Source: Planctomycetota bacterium
GTDB lineage: Bacteria; Planctomycetota; Planctomycetia; Pirellulales; Pirellulaceae
Assembly: GCA_963204915.1 (NCBI GenBank)
Contig: CAUJHS010000060.1
Span: forward strand, 1-64,000
Reading direction: 5' to 3'
Length of the DNA stretch: 64,000 nucleotides
Shown here one piece after another: positions 31,835 to 41,747 of this stretch. The notes beneath the pieces were generated by a model, which was not told the origin of the DNA, did no database searches, and saw only the letters and a list, made by a program, of their open reading frames with translations. Position 1 is the first letter of the stretch, and each line of letters starts with the position of its first letter. Position numbers and translations under genes: made by a program.

Positions 31835-33224
31835 CCGTCAACGCAAATTCGGATTCGTCATGCTCTTGCTCGTGGTCGCCGCGGGCGCCTCGGTTGGCGT
31901 ATTGGCGTTCCATGCCGGACCGCATGGAGCGGCGCAAGAGCAGGCAAGCGGCGAGGCTGCCGAGCAGGCGAAACCCGCCGCACCGAGCGAAGTCGCCGTT
32001 ACGGTGGAGCCGGTCACGCCGCGCGCCGTGCAGCGGCGCGTGCAAATTGTCGGCACGCTGTACGGACATGACGAAGTGGCGATTTCCACCAAGGTGGGCG
32101 GCCGCGTGGTGCGCGTGGCTCACGATATTGGCGACGTCGTCCACCCTGGCGATGTGTTGTTGGAAATTGACGACACGGACTTCCGCCTGGCCGTCACCGA
32201 AGCGGAGCGATCGCTGGAGTTGGACTTGTCGAAACTGGGCCTGCAAACCCCGCCGCAAGCGAACTTCGACATCCATCAACTTCCGTCGGTCGTGCGGGCG
32301 CAGCTCCTGGAAAAGAATGCACAAAGCCGGCTGGCGCGCATGCAAGCGCTGAACGCCCAAAACTCCGTGTCGCGCGACAACCTGGATCAAGTCGAAACCG
32401 AGTATCGCGTCGCGCAAGCGAACACCCGGCAAGCCTTGTTAGACGCCGAGCAAACGCTCGCGGCGATTCGTCACAAGCAAGCGTTACTGGAAACCGCCCA
32501 GCAGCGGTTGCGCGATACGCGCTTGGTGGTTCCGCAGCCTTCGACGCTTCCGGCGCAACCAGGCGGCGTCGCGTTGGCGTCTGCATCGTCGGTTGCTTCC
32601 ACATCGGCGTCAGGATCTGCAGCGCCGTCCGATGCGTCGTTGTCGGTTTCCTATACCGTTGCCGAGCGCATGGTCACGGAGGGCGAGATGGTGAATCTCA
32701 CGCCCCCTTCGCCGGTCTTTCGTCTGGTGATGGATCAACCGCTTAAGTTCAAAGCCACGTCGCCCGAACGCTTCATTGGCGATTTGAAAATCGGCCAGCG
32801 CACCGAGCTGCGCATCGAAGCGTACCCCGGTGAAGTGTTCTACGGAGTGGTGGCGCGCATCAACCCGACCATCGATCGCGCCAACCGCACGTTTCAAATC
32901 GAAGTGCATGTGCCCAATGAAGACCTGCGGTTACGGCCGGGAAGTTTCGCCAAAGCCGCCGTGTTGACGCGCGAGGATCCTGCGGCGCCGACCGTGCCGG
33001 AAGAAGCGCTGGTTCGTTTTGCCGGCGTGGTGAAGGTATTCGTCATTCGGGAAGGTCGAGCGAAAGAAATCCCCGTGCAGTTAGGCGTACGCCTGCAAAC
33101 TACGGAAGACGGCCAAGTCCGGCATTGGGTCGAAGTCCTTGGCGACTTGCACTCGGGCGAATCGGTTGTCACGACGGGACATTCGCAACTTTCCGCCGAT
33201 ACGCCGGTTCGCATCCGCCAATAA
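31821..33224 (+). CDS. RND efflux periplasmic adaptor (HlyD/MFP family)
   Basis: 467 residues; starts overlap the tetR stop (ATG 31821 or 31827, AGGGAGG nearby). One N-terminal transmembrane anchor (FVMLLLVVAAGASVGVLAF). Lipoyl half KVGGRVVRVAHDIGDVVHPGDVLLEID split by a coiled-coil hairpin (about residues 120-230), then a beta-barrel/membrane-proximal domain (PSPVFRLVMDQPLKFKATSP, VFYGVVARINPTIDRANRTF). A Ser/Ala-rich insert near residues 245-275 is unusual. It links the inner-membrane pump to an outer-membrane channel, which is not encoded here. Confidence 0.92.
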   Translation: MPMSNRQRKFGFVMLLLVVAAGASVGVLAFHAGPHGAAQEQASGEAAEQAKPAAPSEVAVTVEPVTPRAVQRRVQIVGTLYGHDEVAISTKVGGRVVRVAHDIGDVVHPGDVLLEIDDTDFRLAVTEAERSLELDLSKLGLQTPPQANFDIHQLPSVVRAQLLEKNAQSRLARMQALNAQNSVSRDNLDQVETEYRVAQANTRQALLDAEQTLAAIRHKQALLETAQQRLRDTRLVVPQPSTLPAQPGGVALASASSVASTSASGSAAPSDASLSVSYTVAERMVTEGEMVNLTPPSPVFRLVMDQPLKFKATSPERFIGDLKIGQRTELRIEAYPGEVFYGVVARINPTIDRANRTFQIEVHVPNEDLRLRPGSFAKAAVLTREDPAAPTVPEEALVRFAGVVKVFVIREGRAKEIPVQLGVRLQTTEDGQVRHWVEVLGDLHSGESVVTTGHSQLSADTPVRIRQ

Positions 33225-33303
33225 TCTCCATCCTCGGTCGGGTTTAGACTCACTGTGGTCATCAACGAAAACGTCACGCGCGGGATTTGTTGTTCATAAC
33301 GCT

Positions 33304-36300
33304 ATGAGCATTTGGGACATTTGCATTCGGCGCCCGATCTTTACGGCGATGCTCGTTTCGGCGCCCATCGTGCTAGGGCTGGCTTCGTACTTTCGCCTGG
33401 GAGTCGATCTTTTCCCTAGCGTCGATCTGCCCACGGTCACTATCACCACCACCTTGCGCGGCGCCAGCGTCGAGGAGATGGAAACGGGCGTCACGAAGCC
33501 GATCGAGGAAATCGTCAATACGGTGTCCGGCATCGATGAGCTGCGCTCCACCACCAAGGAAGGCATCTCGTTTGTCGTGGTGCAATTCTCGATCGACAAA
33601 GACGGCGCCGTGGCGGCCCAAGAAGTGGACGCCAAGGTCCGCACCATTCTGAGCCGCTTCCCGGAAGGAACCGACCCGCCGCTCATCGACAAGTTCGACA
33701 TCGACGCAGCTCCAGTCATGACGCTGGCCGTTTCCGGGCGGCGTGACCTGCGGGAAGTGACCGAAATCGCCAAGAAGCGGATCAAGGAAGACCTAGAGAC
33801 CATGTCGGGCGTGGGGGCGGTCATCCTCGTCGGCGGGCGGCAACGCGCCATCAACATCGACATCGACCCCGAAAAACTGCTCAAGTACGAAAACCTCTCC
33901 ATCGAAGACGTGCGCCAGGCCCTGCTGCGCGAAAATCAGGAGCAGCCCGGCGGACGCGTCGACCGAGGGCAAAGCGAACTGGTTTTGCGCACCATGGGCC
34001 GTGTGCAAAACCCGCAGGACTTCGAAAAGTTGATTATCGCGAACCGCAACGGCCAACCAGTGCGGATCGAAGACATTGGCACGGTGACCGACTCGTTCGA
34101 GGAGCCGCGCGGTCAAAGCCGCTTGTGGGTCAAGTCGGAAACCGCCGACGAAGGGCCGGGCGACAACGCCGTCAGCCTGATTGTGCAAAAGCAGTCGGGG
34201 GCGAACACAGTTCAAGTGGTGCACCGCGTTAAAGATCGCTTACAGGAAATTCAAGCGAGCTTGCCGACCGATATTCAAGTCGAGGTGATCCGCGATCAGT
34301 CGCGCTTTATTGAAAACTCGATTCACGAAGTGCAGGTGCACTTGCTCATGGCGGCCGTGCTGGTCAGCCTGACGATCTTGCTGTTCATTCGCGACTGGCG
34401 CACCACGATCATCGCCACGCTGGCCATTCCCACGTCGATGGTGGCCACGTTCTTTTTCATGGACTGGATGGGCTTCACGCTCAACAACATCACCATGCTC
34501 GGCTTGATTCTGGCCGTGGGTATTGTGGTGGACGACGCCGTGGTGGTGCACGAAAACATCTTCCGCCACATGGAGGAGTACGGCCGCAGCGCCCGCGAGG
34601 CGGCCAGCACCGCCACACGCGAAATCGCCCTGGCCGTGGTGGCCACCACGCTTTCGCTACTGGTAATCTTTGTGCCGGTGGCGTTCATGGGCGGACGCGT
34701 GGGGCGGTTCTTCAATAGCTTCGGGTATGTGGTCGGCTTCTCGGTGTTGATGAGCATGTTCATCTCCTTCACCATGACGCCGATGCTCTGCTCGCGCTTC
34801 CTTAAAATGGAGGAGGGACACAAAAGCAGCCGACAAGGCTTCTTCTGGCGGATCGTGGAAGGCTCTTACGGCTGGATTCTCGCTTGGTCGTTGCGCCATC
34901 GCTGGGTGATCGTGCTGACCACGATCCTGGTGCTCGCCTCGACGCCGGTCATCATGAGCCTGGTGGGCAAGGAGTTCGTTCCGCGCGACGATCAAAGCGA
35001 GTTCGAAGTCGCCGTCACCTTGCCGGAAGGCTACACGTTGGAACGCGCTGATCGAACGCTTATTGAAATCGATCAACGCTTGCGTCAACTGCGCGGCGTG
35101 ACCCATACATTCACCATTCTGGGCGACACCACCGGCCGCGCCACGCGCGGACAAGGCGACGTGACAGCCGGCTCGATCTACGTGCGATTGTTGGACCTGC
35201 GCGAGCGCGAGTACACGCAGTTCGACGTGATGAGCGAAGCGCGGGCGATCTTGCAAGACTACCCCGACCTGCGCGCCGCCGTGCAAGACGTGTCGGTCAT
35301 TCAGGGCGGCGGTTTCCGCCAGGTGATGATCGATCTGAACATTCGCGGCCCGGACATGGACCGGCTGCACGAATACTCTGAGAAGATTGTCGCCTGGATG
35401 AAAGAGCGACCCGAGTTTGTCGACGTCGACACCAGCCTTTCGCTGCGCAAGCCCGAGCTGCGCATTATGCCGAATCGGGAACGCGCGTCCGATTTGGGCG
35501 TTTCGGTCCAGGCGGTTTCGGCCACAGTGAATACGCTCGTCGGCGGTTTGCCCGTGACGAAGTACAAAGAATACGACGAGCAATACGACGTGTGGTTGCG
35601 AGCCCAGCACGGCTTTCGCGACGATCAAGAAGCGATCGCCATGCTCACGGTGCCTTCAAGCAATCCGCAAGCGGGCGTGGTGCGGTTGGGCAATGTGGCT
35701 AACTTTGAGTACGCGGAAGGCCCCAACACCATGGAGCGATTCTCGCGCCAGCGGCAAGTGGTCATTTCGGCGAACCTCGAAGGCAAGGCCCTGGGCGACG
35801 GCGTGGACGAGCTGACGCAGTTCGTGCAAAGCCTCGATATTCCGACCGAATATCGTTGGGAGTTCATCGGCCAGGCCAAGCTGCTGGGCGAAACGATGAA
35901 TAACTTCTTCATCGCCTTCGGCCTGAGTTTCTTATTCATGTACATGATTCTGGCGGCGCAGTTTGAGAGCTTTGTCCACCCGATCACGATCCTGCTGGCG
36001 TTGCCGTTGACCGTGCCGTTCGCCATTCTGTCGTTGTTGCTGTTGCAAACCAACTTGGACATTTACGCCATGTTCGGCTTGTTCATGCTGTTCGGCATCG
36101 TGAAGAAAAACGGCATTTTGCAGGTCGATTACACCAACGTGTTGCGGGCGCGTGGCATGGCTCGCGACGAAGCCATCCTCGAAGCCAACCACACGCGACT
36201 GCGGCCGATCTTGATGACGACCGTCATGCTCGTAGCCGCAATGGTTCCCATGGCGCTGGGCGAAGGCCCCGGTGCAGCGTCACGGGCGGGTTTGGCCAAA

Positions 36301-36486
36301 GTGATTCTCGGCGGACAGTTGCTTTCGCTCCTGTTGACGCTGTTGGTCACCCCGGTGGCATACTCGCTATGGGATGACTTCACGCAAATCTCGCGTCGCG
36401 CGGGAGCTTGGCTGCAAGGAAAATTCGCCTCGGCGTCGAAGGAGCACGCGTGGCCCGCGCAAGTGGGCGCTCCGGAACAGCCTTAA
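33304..36486 (+). CDS. RND-family efflux permease (HAE1-type)
   Basis: 1060 residues from ATG 33304. Opening MSIWDICIRRPIFTAMLVSA, twelve transmembrane helices and two periplasmic loops. The proton-relay Asp pair is present in helix 4 (LGLILAVGIVVDDAVVVHEN), marking a hydrophobe/amphiphile (drug-type) pump rather than CusA-type metal pump. FGLFMLFGIVKKNGILQVDY is the matching C-terminal repeat. With the adaptor and TetR it forms a full operon lacking only the outer-membrane TolC component. Drug, dye or endogenous metabolite export is expected; specificity cannot be read. Confidence 0.94.
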   Translation: MSIWDICIRRPIFTAMLVSAPIVLGLASYFRLGVDLFPSVDLPTVTITTTLRGASVEEMETGVTKPIEEIVNTVSGIDELRSTTKEGISFVVVQFSIDKDGAVAAQEVDAKVRTILSRFPEGTDPPLIDKFDIDAAPVMTLAVSGRRDLREVTEIAKKRIKEDLETMSGVGAVILVGGRQRAINIDIDPEKLLKYENLSIEDVRQALLRENQEQPGGRVDRGQSELVLRTMGRVQNPQDFEKLIIANRNGQPVRIEDIGTVTDSFEEPRGQSRLWVKSETADEGPGDNAVSLIVQKQSGANTVQVVHRVKDRLQEIQASLPTDIQVEVIRDQSRFIENSIHEVQVHLLMAAVLVSLTILLFIRDWRTTIIATLAIPTSMVATFFFMDWMGFTLNNITMLGLILAVGIVVDDAVVVHENIFRHMEEYGRSAREAASTATREIALAVVATTLSLLVIFVPVAFMGGRVGRFFNSFGYVVGFSVLMSMFISFTMTPMLCSRFLKMEEGHKSSRQGFFWRIVEGSYGWILAWSLRHRWVIVLTTILVLASTPVIMSLVGKEFVPRDDQSEFEVAVTLPEGYTLERADRTLIEIDQRLRQLRGVTHTFTILGDTTGRATRGQGDVTAGSIYVRLLDLREREYTQFDVMSEARAILQDYPDLRAAVQDVSVIQGGGFRQVMIDLNIRGPDMDRLHEYSEKIVAWMKERPEFVDVDTSLSLRKPELRIMPNRERASDLGVSVQAVSATVNTLVGGLPVTKYKEYDEQYDVWLRAQHGFRDDQEAIAMLTVPSSNPQAGVVRLGNVANFEYAEGPNTMERFSRQRQVVISANLEGKALGDGVDELTQFVQSLDIPTEYRWEFIGQAKLLGETMNNFFIAFGLSFLFMYMILAAQFESFVHPITILLALPLTVPFAILSLLLLQTNLDIYAMFGLFMLFGIVKKNGILQVDYTNVLRARGMARDEAILEANHTRLRPILMTTVMLVAAMVPMALGEGPGAASRAGLAKVILGGQLLSLLLTLLVTPVAYSLWDDFTQISRRAGAWLQGKFASASKEHAWPAQVGAPEQP

Positions 36487-36579
36487 CGGAACACGGTCCG
36501 GATAACGGTCTCGCCCCAGAAGCGGCCGCTGTGCGTTATACTCGCGTGACGCATATGACGCATTTTTCTGGGACTTCCT

Positions 36580-39564
36580 ATGACGGCCGCACTGTTGTTC
36601 CTGGCTGCCTCGCTGCAACTCCAACCTGCTTCAGCGCAGGCGCCTCAATGGATCTGGGGAGCGGCCGACCGCAAAGCGGGGCAAGCTTTCTGCCTGCGCG
36701 GCACGGTGGACGTGCAGGAAGGTCTGACGTTCGGTCGCTTGACCGCTCTGGCCGACTACTGCGATGCGGCGATCTTCGTCAACGGCAAAAAGATCGCCCA
36801 AAGCGAACCTTACGACGCGCCCCTTCGCCAGGATATTACCGTTCATCTCCAACCGGGCGCGAATGAGTTGTGCTTATGTGGTCAAACCGAAGAAGGTCCG
36901 GCCGCCGTGATGTTGCGTTTAGAGCTGAACTATCGCGACGGCGGTAGTCAACAGTTCGTTAGCAATGAATCGTGGCGCGCAACCCCGCTCGCGCCGGGAT
37001 CGTTGCAACCGACTCCTGCTGGCGGTGCGAAGGAGAAACCCGTAGCCGTGTTGGGCGCTGTCGAGTCCTACCTTTGGACCGAGGGTCCAAGCGGCGTCGC
37101 CATTCAAGCAGCCGATAATTACGAACAATGGAAGCAAGCTCTGGACGCGCCCACAGGAGCCGATCCGCAAACGTTCCAAACCTTGCCCGAGTTTGAAGTG
37201 CGCCTGGTGCGCACCGCCGCAGAAGGCGAAGACTCTTGGGTCAGTCTTGCAGCCGATGCGCAGGGACGCTGGATCATCGCCAAAGAGAAACGCGGGTTGT
37301 TGCGTTTGACTCCCGCGCAAAACGCAAGCGAAGAGGCGCGCGTCGAGATCGTCAACGACACGCTTGCCGAATGTCGCGGGCTGTTGTTCGCGTACGACAG
37401 CCTGTACGCCATGGCGAACAACGACCGCGCGTTGTATCGCCTGCGCGATCACGACGGAGACGGCCGCTGGGAGGAAGTCGTCCGATTGGCCGAGTTCGAA
37501 GGAGGCGTGGGGCATGGTCGTAATCAAATCACGCTGGGACCCGACGGCGCCATTTACTGCATCTTTGGCGACTCGGTCGCGGAACCCCCGTCGGCGCGGT
37601 CGCTTCCGCCGAAGACGGCGCATCCCACAAGGCACGAGTCGGCGCCAAGCGGTTTTGTGGCCCGCACTGATCGGGACGGCCGATCCTGGGAAGTTTTGGC
37701 GCGCGGGCTGCGGAACGCCTACGGCGTTGACTTTAACACCGAAGGCGACTTATTCACGTACGACGCCGACGCCGAATACGACATGGGCGCGTCGTGGTAT
37801 CGTCCGACGAGGATTCTTCATCTCGTCCCTGGCGGCGACTTTGGCTGGCGAAGCGTCACGGGGCAATGGCCGCCGTACTTCCCCGACCGGCCCGACATGC
37901 CCCGGCCGACTTCGGACATTGGAAAAGGCTCGCCCACGGCGGTGAAGTTCGGCGCTCTCAGCCAGTTCCCACCGCGCTATCAGCAGGCGCTCTACGCGCT
38001 CGATTGGGCGTATGGCCGCATTCTCGCCGTTCACCTGGAGCCGCACGGTTCAAGCTATCGAGCCCATGCCGAGACGTTTTTGCGAGGCAAGCCGTTGAAT
38101 GTGACCGACGTGGAGTTCGGCTCCGACGGCGCCATGTGGTTTATCACCGGAGGGCGCGGCACCCGCTCGGCGCTTTATCGGGTGGCGTATGTCGGAAGCG
38201 AGCGAACGCCGCCAGCAGCAACGCTGCAACAAACCGCGCGGGAGACGCATGCCGCGTCGGCTCGCACAACGCGACGCCAGTTGGAGGATACGTTGCGAAC
38301 GGCGAACACCCTGCGTCTGCCGGCGACCTACGGCGCGCGGGGCGCGCCCGCGGCCTTGGAGACCGCCTGGAGCTACTTGGAGCATCCCGATCCGTGGATT
38401 CGCCATGTGGCGCGAGCCGTGATTGAAGCGCAACCTGTGAACACCTGGCGCACCCGGGCGTTGCAGGAGCCTCGCTTGGATCGCGCCTTGGCGGCGCTTC
38501 TGGCGCTGGCTCGGATGGGGCCTTCCGACGTGCAACCGCAAATTCTGGAGCGTGTGCATCGGGTGAATTTCGCGGCGCTCAGTCCACGTCAGAGGGACGA
38601 ACTCATCTTTCTGTATGAACGTTGTGTGCCGGAAGACCGCTCCGCGCTGCTGACGGCCCAGCGCGCCGCCGCCGTTCAGCGCCTGGATGCGCTTTACCCG
38701 GAGGTGTCGCCACAGGCTAACCGGCGGCTAAGTCTGCTGTTGTCGCGCCTGGGGGTGAAGAACTTCACGCCGCGCACCATGGCGCTGTTGGCTCAGGCCG
38801 AAGATCAAGCCGAGCGATTGCATTACCTGTTTGTCCTGCGTAATCAAAGACAGGATTGGACGCCGGCCCTGCGCGACGCGTACTTCGAGCAACTTGCGAG
38901 CCTGAGCGACGCCAGCGGCGGCGAGGGAATGCCCAGCTTTCGCCGTTTGATCGAGAACGAAGCGCTCGACGCTGTGGCGGGAGAACAACGAACGCATTAT
39001 TCAAAAAAACTCTTGGGGAACTTGTTTAGCGGCAGCGTGACGGCTCCGCCTCCCGAGCCGCGCCCCTTCGTGAATAAGTGGACCTTGGCCGATTTCGACG
39101 AACCACTCCTGGCGGATCGCGCCTCGCGTGACGTGGAGCGCGGCAAGGAAATGTTCGCGGCCGTCCAGTGCGCGGCGTGCCATCGTGTGAACGGCGAGGG
39201 AGGCGTCTCTGGGCCCGACTTGACCGCCGTCGCCCGCCGCTTTACGGCGCACGATATTCTGACGTCCATCTTGGAGCCATCGCGGGTGATTGCCGAGAAT
39301 TACCGCAACGACGCTTTCACCATGAACGATGGACGGGTTGTGGTGGGACGCGTTCTGCCGGGCGATTATCGTTCACCTGAATTGCGAGTCGCGCCCGACT
39401 TGCTGGCGCCCGAGAAAACCGTCGCCTTGGCCAAGCGCGAGATCGAGCGGCAGCAGCCTTCGCCGTTGTCCCCCATGCCTACCGGGCTATTGGATACGCT
39501 TTCGCGTGAGGAGATTTTGGATCTGGTAGCGTATCTGGTTCATGCCGCATCGACCGGCGAATAA
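36580..39564 (+). CDS. PVC-type PQQ-dehydrogenase/HEAT/cytochrome c fusion protein
   Basis: 994 residues with a signal peptide (to SAQAPQ). Parts in order: a beta-sandwich (about 24-130), a beta-propeller of the membrane-bound dehydrogenase type (about 205-530: HGRNQITLGPDGAIYCIFGD, GLRNAYGVDFNTEGDLFTYD, GGDFGWRSVTG, KPLNVTDVEFGSDGAMW), an alpha-solenoid (about 560-830), and a cytochrome c domain (about 840-994: CAACH with Cys864, Cys867, His868, and Met ligand in SPMPTGLL). This large CxxCH layout is typical of planctomycetes and Verrucomicrobia. It likely oxidises a carbohydrate and passes electrons to the heme. Stand-alone gene. Confidence 0.9.
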   Translation: MTAALLFLAASLQLQPASAQAPQWIWGAADRKAGQAFCLRGTVDVQEGLTFGRLTALADYCDAAIFVNGKKIAQSEPYDAPLRQDITVHLQPGANELCLCGQTEEGPAAVMLRLELNYRDGGSQQFVSNESWRATPLAPGSLQPTPAGGAKEKPVAVLGAVESYLWTEGPSGVAIQAADNYEQWKQALDAPTGADPQTFQTLPEFEVRLVRTAAEGEDSWVSLAADAQGRWIIAKEKRGLLRLTPAQNASEEARVEIVNDTLAECRGLLFAYDSLYAMANNDRALYRLRDHDGDGRWEEVVRLAEFEGGVGHGRNQITLGPDGAIYCIFGDSVAEPPSARSLPPKTAHPTRHESAPSGFVARTDRDGRSWEVLARGLRNAYGVDFNTEGDLFTYDADAEYDMGASWYRPTRILHLVPGGDFGWRSVTGQWPPYFPDRPDMPRPTSDIGKGSPTAVKFGALSQFPPRYQQALYALDWAYGRILAVHLEPHGSSYRAHAETFLRGKPLNVTDVEFGSDGAMWFITGGRGTRSALYRVAYVGSERTPPAATLQQTARETHAASARTTRRQLEDTLRTANTLRLPATYGARGAPAALETAWSYLEHPDPWIRHVARAVIEAQPVNTWRTRALQEPRLDRALAALLALARMGPSDVQPQILERVHRVNFAALSPRQRDELIFLYERCVPEDRSALLTAQRAAAVQRLDALYPEVSPQANRRLSLLLSRLGVKNFTPRTMALLAQAEDQAERLHYLFVLRNQRQDWTPALRDAYFEQLASLSDASGGEGMPSFRRLIENEALDAVAGEQRTHYSKKLLGNLFSGSVTAPPPEPRPFVNKWTLADFDEPLLADRASRDVERGKEMFAAVQCAACHRVNGEGGVSGPDLTAVARRFTAHDILTSILEPSRVIAENYRNDAFTMNDGRVVVGRVLPGDYRSPELRVAPDLLAPEKTVALAKREIERQQPSPLSPMPTGLLDTLSREEILDLVAYLVHAASTGE

Positions 39565-39595
39565 CACAGCGGCGCGAGACGATGACGATGGCGCG

Positions 39596-40486
39596 TCACG
39601 CCGCGTCGGAGAGATTCGCCGCGTCGCCATGATGCACCGCCACCAGGGTAATGTTCTTCCGCCGCGCCAGTTGCGCCACATGCGGCTCGTCGATGATGAT
39701 CGTCTTCCCGGCTTCGACCGCCAGCACACGCCCGCCGGCTTGCGACAACATTTCAATGGTACCCACGCCGATGGTCGGCACGTCGAAGCGCATGTCCTGT
39801 TGTGGTTTAGCCACTTTGACCACGGTGAAGCCGCCTTCGGTGCAAAGTTGACCAGCGCGACGAATGCACTCATCGGTGCCTTCAACGGCCTCCAGGGCGA
39901 GCACGGCGCGTCCCTTCACCGCGACGCTTTGACCGCAGTCGAGCCGCCCTAGCTCTTTCGCAATCTCCCAGCCAAAAGCAATGTCTTGTTGTTGGGCGAT
40001 GGTCAGGCGTCGCCCGGAAATGAAGCCGTACTTCACAAGCAACTCCGGTGCGAAGTCAGTAGCGGGGGCGAAATGAATGCCGTCTTGCGCAAACGCCTCG
40101 ACGACCGCCAGCAGCAGCGTATCGTCCCGGCGGTCTTTGGTGCGCGCGGCGAAGTGCGGAAAAAACGTACGGGCGCAGCGCCAGTCGGGAATGTGCTTGA
40201 TCCAGTGGAACCGCTGGAATAGCCGCACTTTGTGAATTTTCCCGGCCATCGTGGCCCGGGTGACGCGATGACGGCGAAAGAACCGTAACGCGGCGCCCAG
40301 CTTGGCAAGTCCGACTTCGTGGTAGACATCGCAGCGGTCGGCTAAGGCGCGGTCGGCATGATCTTTAATGCCGAGCCCGTAGACCCGTTGGCCTTGGGCG
40401 CGCAGCGCATCGGCCACGACCAGCGGATAGCGGCCCCAGCCGGCGACCAGCCCGATCTTCGTACTGTCGGATTGCGTTTCCATCAT
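39596..40486 (-). CDS. lpxI: UDP-2,3-diacylglucosamine diphosphatase LpxI-like
   Basis: 296 residues from ATG 40486, 20 bases after the lpxD stop. Opening STKIGLVAGWGRYPLVVADAL and the later GKIHKVRLFQRF, KDRRDDTLLLAVVEAF, PELLVKYGFISGRRLT, DCGQSVAVKGRAVLALEAVEGTDE and DMRFDVPTIGVGTIE are DUF1009/LpxI landmarks. It hydrolyses UDP-2,3-diacylglucosamine to lipid X in lipid A synthesis, replacing LpxH. Linked to lpxD here. Cytosolic, membrane associated. Confidence 0.9.
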   Translation of the reverse strand: MMETQSDSTKIGLVAGWGRYPLVVADALRAQGQRVYGLGIKDHADRALADRCDVYHEVGLAKLGAALRFFRRHRVTRATMAGKIHKVRLFQRFHWIKHIPDWRCARTFFPHFAARTKDRRDDTLLLAVVEAFAQDGIHFAPATDFAPELLVKYGFISGRRLTIAQQQDIAFGWEIAKELGRLDCGQSVAVKGRAVLALEAVEGTDECIRRAGQLCTEGGFTVVKVAKPQQDMRFDVPTIGVGTIEMLSQAGGRVLAVEAGKTIIIDEPHVAQLARRKNITLVAVHHGDAANLSDAA

Positions 40487-40506
40487 CAACGCGGCGTCAC
40501 CGGTCG

Positions 40507-41556
40507 TTATGCGGCGTTCTCGCTCACGGCCCGCTCTTGCTTCAGCGCTTCGATTTGGCGTTGAAGCTCTTTCACCTGGCGGCGCAGCTCGGGCAGTTTG
40601 GCGAAGGCCGCTTGCAGCATGAACTGTTCGCGCTCCGGTGTGGCCGGCACGCCAAGGTAATGGGCGCCGTCCGGCACGTCGTCCTTAATTCCCGCTTTGG
40701 CGCCAAGCGACGCGCGGTCGCCAATGTGGACGTGATCGCGTACTCCCACCTGCCCGGCCATGACGACGTAATCGCCCGTGGTGGTGCTGCCCGCGATGCC
40801 GACCTGGGAGCAGAGCAGGTTGTGACGGCCGATCCGGCAGTTGTGGCCGATCATCACGTGATTGTCGATTTTGGTTCCTTCGCGGATGGTGGTTGGTCCG
40901 TAGGAGCCGCGGTCAATGGTCGTCGCAGCGCCGATTTCCACTTCGGCCTCAAGCACCACATTTCCCAGTTGCGCCCCCAGGCGGTGTTTGCCGCCCACGG
41001 TCTTATATCCGAACCCGTAGGCTCCCAGGACCACGCCCGCGTGAATGATGCACCGCGAGCCGACGACGGTGTCTTCGTATAGTACGGCATTGGGGAAGAT
41101 GGTCACGTCTTCGCCCACGCGGCTGCCGGCCAGAATGCGCACGCCCGAATGAATGACCGTTCGAGCGCCGATTTCGACATCCTCGTCGATCAAGGTGCCG
41201 GGGTGAATCGTGACCTCGGGCCCCAGCTTGGCCGAAGGGGCAATCATGGCGTGAGGACTTACGCCAACGGTCGTCGTCGTACGGCGCGGCCGGAAATGCA
41301 GCACAATCTTAGCGAACGCCGCTTGGACATCATCTACGGCAATCCAAGGGATGCCCGAAGGCTGAAAGTCTGGCGGCACGAGAACGGCCGTCGCTCTGCA
41401 TTTGGCCAACTGCGGGGCGAAATGGCTATTTTCCGCCAGCGTAATGTGACCCGGCTGAGCGTCACGCAGAATGGCGGCCCCGGTAATGGGCAGGGTGGCG
41501 TCTCCTTCCAGGCGGCCACCGATCCACTGCGCGAGTTCGCCTAATGTTTTGATCAT
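40507..41556 (-). CDS. lpxD: UDP-3-O-acylglucosamine N-acyltransferase
   Basis: 349 residues. N-terminal uridine-binding domain (LGELAQWIGGRLEGDA), left-handed beta-helix of hexapeptide repeats (about 100-290), catalytic His in MIGHNCRIGRHN, and a C-terminal coiled helix (LRRQVKELQRQIEALKQE) that helps acyl-ACP binding. It adds the N-linked acyl chain to UDP-3-O-acylglucosamine, step 3 of lipid A synthesis. Immediately followed by lpxI, so the two are cotranscribed; other lpx genes are not in the window. Confirms lipid A-type outer membrane. Confidence 0.95.
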   Translation of the reverse strand: MIKTLGELAQWIGGRLEGDATLPITGAAILRDAQPGHITLAENSHFAPQLAKCRATAVLVPPDFQPSGIPWIAVDDVQAAFAKIVLHFRPRRTTTTVGVSPHAMIAPSAKLGPEVTIHPGTLIDEDVEIGARTVIHSGVRILAGSRVGEDVTIFPNAVLYEDTVVGSRCIIHAGVVLGAYGFGYKTVGGKHRLGAQLGNVVLEAEVEIGAATTIDRGSYGPTTIREGTKIDNHVMIGHNCRIGRHNLLCSQVGIAGSTTTGDYVVMAGQVGVRDHVHIGDRASLGAKAGIKDDVPDGAHYLGVPATPEREQFMLQAAFAKLPELRRQVKELQRQIEALKQERAVSENAA

Positions 41557-41747
41557 CTCGGGACTCCTTTCCCGTACCGCCTGTGCGTCTGCCTGAGCGC
41601 CCGTTGGGCACTAGCGCGAAATACTAATGACTCGTCTTTCCTGCCGCAAGGTCGAAAACTTGACCGCATTGTAAGTCGGTAACTATAGTTGAGATAAGCG
41701 CACTCGCCCGAATTCCTTTTCGCTTTCGCTCTTTCAAGGCTGGTTAC